Positions 6,061 to 9,255 of a stretch of DNA of 9,255 nt are shown here, one piece after another. The notes under the pieces are model-generated. The model ran no database searches. It saw only the letters and a list, made by a program, of their open reading frames with translations, and had not been told where the DNA came from. This stretch comes from an uncultured Parabacteroides sp. (GTDB lineage Bacteria > Bacteroidota > Bacteroidia > Bacteroidales > Tannerellaceae). The translations under genes were made by a program, and so were the position numbers. Location: NCBI GenBank assembly GCA_934725305.1, contig CAKVBA010000073.1, forward strand, positions 1-9,255, in the 5' to 3' direction. The number at the start of each line of letters is the position of its first letter. Position 1 is the stretch's first letter.

Positions 6061-7578
6061 ATGAGTGAAAGAAAAGTTAGAGTCCGTTTTGCCCCGAGTC
6101 CTACGGGAGCATTACATATCGGTGGTGTCCGTACGGCATTATATAACTATTTGTTTGCGAAGCAGAATGGAGGTGATCTGATTCTTCGAATCGAAGATAC
6201 CGACTCTCAGCGTTTTGTTCCCGGTGCAGAAGATTATATCATCGAAGCACTGACATGGTTGGGTATTAAGTTTGACGAAGGTGTTGGCTTTGGTGGTAAC
6301 TATGGTCCTTACCGTCAGAGCGAGCGTCGCGAGATCTATAAGAAATATGTAGATCAGTTGTTGGAATCTGGTCATGCTTATATTGCATTTGATACACCCG
6401 CAGAATTGGAAGAAAAGCGTAAAGAAATCGCCAATTTCCAGTATGATGCTTCTACTCGTCTGCAGATGCGCAATTCTTTGACTCTTTCAGCAGAAGAAAC
6501 CAAGGCGTTGATTGAGAGTGGCCATCAATATGTGGTGCGTGCCAGGATTGAGCCGAACGAAGATATTCATGTAAACGATCTGATCCGTGGTGAGGTTGTG
6601 ATTAACTCATCAGTATTGGATGATAAGGTGCTGTATAAATCGGTTGACCAGTTGCCCACTTATCATTTGGCCAATATCGTAGATGACCATTTGATGGAGG
6701 TGACTCACGTAATCCGTGGTGAAGAGTGGTTGCCAAGTTCACCTTTGCACGTGTTGTTGTATCGCTTCTTTGGATGGGCTGACACAATGCCTTCTTTTGC
6801 ACATTTATCATTGTTGCTTAAGCCGGAAGGTAATGGTAAGTTGAGCAAGCGTGATGGCGACCGTTTGGGTTTCCCTGTATTCCCCTTGGAATGGCATGAC
6901 CCGAAGACAGGCGATGTCTCTTCAGGTTATCGTGAAAGCGGTTATTTGCCCGAAGCCGTTGTTAACTTCTTGGCATTGTTGGGCTGGAATCCGGGTAACG
7001 ATCAGGAATTGATGAGCATGGATGAATTGATCAAGTTCTTCAATCTGACACACTGTAGCAAGAGTGGTGCTAAGTTCGACTACGAAAAGGGTAAATGGTT
7101 CAATCACCAGTATATTCAGCAGCGTTCAAATGCAGAGATTGCAGAGATGTTCATGCCTATTCTGGAAAGTCACGGCGTTAAAGCTGAACCGGCTTATGTA
7201 GAAAAGGTAGTGGCTATGATGAAGGGTCGTGTCAATTTTGTAAAGGAGTTGTGGGATGTTTGTTCATTCTTCTTTGTTGCTCCTACAGAATATGATGAAA
7301 AGACTCGTAAAAAACGTTGGAAAGAGGATTCAGCCGCTCAGTTGACCGAACTGATGGAGGTTTTGCGTACACGTGAACCGTTCGATATCGAGGGCACAGA
7401 AGAAGAGGTGAAGGCTTGGATTGAAAGCAAGGGCTATCACTTGGGTAATATCATGAATGCAACCCGTTTGGCACTGGTAGGTGAAGGTAAGGGTCCGCAC
7501 ATCTTTGATATTACAGAAGCTTTGGGTAAAGAGGAATCTCTTCGTCGTATCCAGCGTGCGATTGATATTTTGAAATAA
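6061..7578 (+). CDS. gltX: Glutamyl-tRNA synthetase
   Basis: A 505-residue class I aminoacyl-tRNA synthetase that charges tRNA-Glu with glutamate in the cytoplasm. The Rossmann-fold signature [20 protein letters not shown] carries the HIGH motif (H19-I-G-G22). RIEDTD is at residues 43-48, [14 protein letters not shown] at 217-230, and the second ATP motif KLSKR at 260-264. A roughly 20-residue segment rich in F, P, W and D (about 268-288) is inserted between KLSKR and [16 protein letters not shown], compared with the E. coli enzyme. I recall this as usual for Bacteroidetes. The C-terminal anticodon-binding domain is complete, ending near [12 protein letters not shown]. This is a single complete copy of normal length. 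waaA follows after 34 bp on the same strand and no terminator lies between them, so co-transcription is likely. ATG 6061 fits the promoter and the conserved N-terminus. Confidence 0.98.
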   Translation: MSERKVRVRFAPSPTGALHIGGVRTALYNYLFAKQNGGDLILRIEDTDSQRFVPGAEDYIIEALTWLGIKFDEGVGFGGNYGPYRQSERREIYKKYVDQLLESGHAYIAFDTPAELEEKRKEIANFQYDASTRLQMRNSLTLSAEETKALIESGHQYVVRARIEPNEDIHVNDLIRGEVVINSSVLDDKVLYKSVDQLPTYHLANIVDDHLMEVTHVIRGEEWLPSSPLHVLLYRFFGWADTMPSFAHLSLLLKPEGNGKLSKRDGDRLGFPVFPLEWHDPKTGDVSSGYRESGYLPEAVVNFLALLGWNPGNDQELMSMDELIKFFNLTHCSKSGAKFDYEKGKWFNHQYIQQRSNAEIAEMFMPILESHGVKAEPAYVEKVVAMMKGRVNFVKELWDVCSFFFVAPTEYDEKTRKKRWKEDSAAQLTELMEVLRTREPFDIEGTEEEVKAWIESKGYHLGNIMNATRLALVGEGKGPHIFDITEALGKEESLRRIQRAIDILK

Positions 7579-7612
7579 TAGACAAATAGTAGTAGAATAA
7601 TCTGGCTTGATC

Positions 7613-8848
7613 ATGTACAGCTTGGCCATTCATTTATATGCTTTTATTATTGCCTTGATAGCACCTTTTCACCGTAAGGCGCGTAAGATGCGTATGGGGC
7701 AATGGGAGACAAATTCCATCTTGCGGGAGAAGATAGACCGTAATGCCAAATACATTTGGTTTCATGCTGCCTCGTTGGGTGAGTTTGAACAGGGCCGTCC
7801 GCTGATTGAGAAGATTAAAGCGAGTTATCCGGAATACAAGGTGTTGTTGACCTTCTTTTCGCCTTCAGGCTATGAGGTGAGAAAGAACTATCAAGGAGCA
7901 GATGTGATCTGTTACCTCCCGTTTGACACACCGTTTCGTGTGAAGAAGTTCTTGAATCTGGCTAATCCAGCTATTGCTGTCTTTATCAAGTATGAGTTTT
8001 GGGGGAATTATTTGAGTGAGCTGAAGAAGCGAGGCATACCGACTTATATCATCTCGGCTATCTTCCGTCCGGATCAGCTCTTTTTCCAGTGGTTTGGTAA
8101 GCCTTATCGCAACATGTTGCATTGCTTCACTCATCTGTTTGTTCAGGATGAGCGTTCCAAACAGCTGTTGGCAGAATATGGAGTTCATCCCGTTACCGTC
8201 ACTGGTGACACCCGATTCGACCGTGTATTGGATATTTATAAACAGGCGCGAGACATTGAAATGGTGGAACGGTTTGTGACACCCAAAGAGGGAGAACAGG
8301 CACCAAAGGTGTTGGTGGCCGGTAGTTCTTGGCCGTTGGATGAAGAGATCTTGCTACCTTACTTCCATCAACATCCTGAAATGAAGTTGATAATTGCTCC
8401 GCATGAGATTCATCGTGAACATCTTGAGGCTATCGAGTCGTCATTGAAGCGTCCTTTTGTCCGTCTGTCTGAGGCCAAGGCCGAAGATGTGGCAGATAAG
8501 GATTGTCTGATTATCGATTGTTTTGGCTTGCTATCATCAATCTATCGCTATGGACAGATTGCTTATATCGGAGGCGGTTTTGGTGTGGGTATTCATAACA
8601 CACTTGAAGCGGCCGTGTATGGCATCCCCGTTTTGTTTGGTCCGAAATATCATAAGTTTAAAGAGGCTTGTGATTTGATAAAGGTAGGCGGTGGATTCTC
8701 TGTTGCATCGAAAGAGGAGTTTGTTGCTAAAATGGATGAGCTGTTGACCTATGCCGAGCTTTTGAAGGCTTCCGGAGATAGTGCAGGACAGTTTGTGAAA
8801 GGTAATGCCGGAGCAACGGATAGTATATTGAAAGAAATAGCTTTGTAG
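7613..8848 (+). CDS. waaA: 3-deoxy-D-manno-octulosonic acid (Kdo) transferase
   Basis: A 411-residue GT-B fold glycosyltransferase (also called kdtA). It moves Kdo from CMP-Kdo to the lipid A precursor on the inner face of the inner membrane, an essential step in lipopolysaccharide assembly. The N-terminus (about residues 3-18, YSLAIHLYAFIIALIA) is a hydrophobic membrane anchor, then a basic patch (RKARKMRMG). The acceptor-domain motif WFHAASLGEFEQG places the catalytic base at E57. Further landmarks are KYEFWGNY (127-133), GDTRFDRV (198-205), AGSSW (236-240), IAPHE (261-265) and the donor-site block GGGFGVGIHNTLEAA (320-334). All are intact and the length is typical. ATG 7613 is chosen over an in-frame TTG two codons upstream. 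How many Kdo residues it adds cannot be read from sequence. It is the second gene of the gltX operon and is closed by the terminator at 8891. Confidence 0.96.
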   Translation: MYSLAIHLYAFIIALIAPFHRKARKMRMGQWETNSILREKIDRNAKYIWFHAASLGEFEQGRPLIEKIKASYPEYKVLLTFFSPSGYEVRKNYQGADVICYLPFDTPFRVKKFLNLANPAIAVFIKYEFWGNYLSELKKRGIPTYIISAIFRPDQLFFQWFGKPYRNMLHCFTHLFVQDERSKQLLAEYGVHPVTVTGDTRFDRVLDIYKQARDIEMVERFVTPKEGEQAPKVLVAGSSWPLDEEILLPYFHQHPEMKLIIAPHEIHREHLEAIESSLKRPFVRLSEAKAEDVADKDCLIIDCFGLLSSIYRYGQIAYIGGGFGVGIHNTLEAAVYGIPVLFGPKYHKFKEACDLIKVGGGFSVASKEEFVAKMDELLTYAELLKASGDSAGQFVKGNAGATDSILKEIAL

Positions 8849-8890
8849 GCGCAGACCAATTTTGTCGTTCTTCAGGGTTGATAGAAATAG

Positions 8891-8937
8891 ACACGCTGAT
8901 GGGATTGATTTTTATCTGTCTCGTCAGCGTGTTTTTT
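8891..8937 (+). terminator. Intrinsic terminator of the gltX-waaA operon
   Basis: ACACGCTGA (8891-8899) pairs perfectly with TCAGCGTGT (8924-8932). The stem can extend inward with G-T and G-C pairs to about 15 bp (inner loop 8906-8917). Six T (8932-8937) follow. The hairpin begins 42 bp after the waaA stop. This is the clearest terminator in the window. Confidence 0.88.
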
Positions 8938-8991
8938 ATGGTAGATCTAAAAAAGGTGGAGCATAGAATAATTTGACAAATGATCAAAATG

Positions 8992-9177
8992 GTGCGGTTG
9001 CACATTTGCCAAGTAGCTATTCGTGCAACATAGTAACGGTATCCGTGGCAAACACCACGAACAAAAGTTTTCCTTCAAAAGGTTATTGTATTTTTATAGT
9101 GTTGATATTTGCTAAAAGCGGATAACAAATTCATCTGAAGAGATGGGCGAATTCGCCGGATTTGGCAGGCAGATCCG
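8992..9177. other. Gene-free intergenic region with several inverted repeats
   Basis: No coding region is supported between the waaA terminator and the right edge. The stretch carries a series of small palindromes: GTTGCAC/GTGCAAC (8997-9003/9023-9029), CGTGG/CCACG with a six-base loop (9044-9048/9055-9059), CATCT-GAAG-AGATG (9132-9145), the perfect 12-bp palindrome GGCGAATTCGCC (9146-9157), and CGGAT/ATCCG (9157-9161/9173-9177). The last three abut one another. TTTGCC (9005-9010) and GGCAAA (9047-9052) could also pair, as an alternative to the first two. No clean promoter precedes it. It could be a non-coding RNA, protein-binding sites for the gene to the right, or neither. Confidence 0.35.
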
Positions 9178-9219
9178 CCTCCTGACTTCGTCACTCAAAA
9201 AACATGTATTTTACAACTA

Positions 9220-9246
9220 TTTGACAAACAATATTTTGTATCTTTG
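9220..9246 (+). promoter_or_regulatory. Rightward promoter for a gene beyond the window
   Basis: TATCTTTG (9239-9246) is an exact -7 box, followed by C as in many Bacteroides promoters. TTTGACAAA (from 9220) lies upstream, but the TTTG-to-TA spacing is 15 bp rather than 19-21, so the true -33 contact is uncertain. Transcription would start at about 9253, so a plus-strand gene or RNA should begin just past the right edge. Confidence 0.6.
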
Positions 9247-9255
9247 CGTCACCTA

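Noticed and set aside
8972..8980. TTTGACAAA, identical to the element at 9220, as a second promoter
   Set aside because: No TAnnTTTG box follows at a suitable distance, so the repeat alone does not support a promoter.
8727..9005. Minus-strand open frame over the end of waaA and its terminator
   Set aside because: It runs through the waaA coding end and the hairpin terminator and has no recognisable protein features.
1..9255. CRISPR array, insertion sequence, tRNA or rRNA
   Set aside because: No regularly spaced direct repeats, transposase motifs, terminal inverted repeats with a target duplication, or cloverleaf sequences were found by eye on either strand.

Overview
The window looks like chromosomal DNA of a Bacteroides-type bacterium (Bacteroidales). 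Four rightward promoter candidates carry the Bacteroidetes -7 box TAnnTTTG. Starts lack strong Shine-Dalgarno sequences and are A/T-rich. The gene products (PgpH-type 7TM-HD phosphohydrolase, GltX with a Bacteroidetes-style insertion after KLSKR, short WaaA/KdtA, AAA-ATPase-like/PD-(D/E)XK protein, SWIM protein) fit this group. Species cannot be fixed from sequence alone.

Layout, left to right. (1) At 72-1364, minus strand, is a SWIM zinc-finger gene. Its reading frame is cut by one in-frame TAA (219-221), yet 48 further codons beyond it still read like the same protein up to a TAG at 72-74, so the gene appears truncated or decaying. A promoter pointing out of the window lies just beyond it (26-56). 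(2) After a divergent intergenic region comes an AAA-ATPase-like/PD-(D/E)XK nuclease-family gene (1612-3159, plus) with its own promoter. A GC-rich hairpin and a small minus-strand coding-like remnant (3235-3348) follow. (3) A low-molecular-weight protein-tyrosine phosphatase gene (3442-3957, plus) converges on, and overlaps by 29 bp, a PgpH-type membrane HD phosphohydrolase gene (3929-5962, minus), a predicted c-di-AMP phosphodiesterase. (4) A 98-bp divergent promoter region separates the HD gene from gltX (6061-7578, plus). gltX is followed after 34 bp by waaA/kdtA (7613-8848, plus), and a strong intrinsic terminator (8891-8937) closes this likely two-gene operon. (5) The last ~320 bp hold no gene that I can support. 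They contain several inverted repeats and end in a promoter whose target lies beyond the right edge.

Functionally, the right half is housekeeping: glutamyl-tRNA charging, Kdo addition to lipid A, second-messenger turnover and a small phosphatase. The left half (SWIM and AAA/nuclease genes) is accessory in character, with signs of gene decay. I did not find a convincing new multi-gene system. The most useful leads are the interrupted SWIM gene, the coding remnant at 3235-3348, the overlapping convergent gene ends and the structured intergenic region after waaA.
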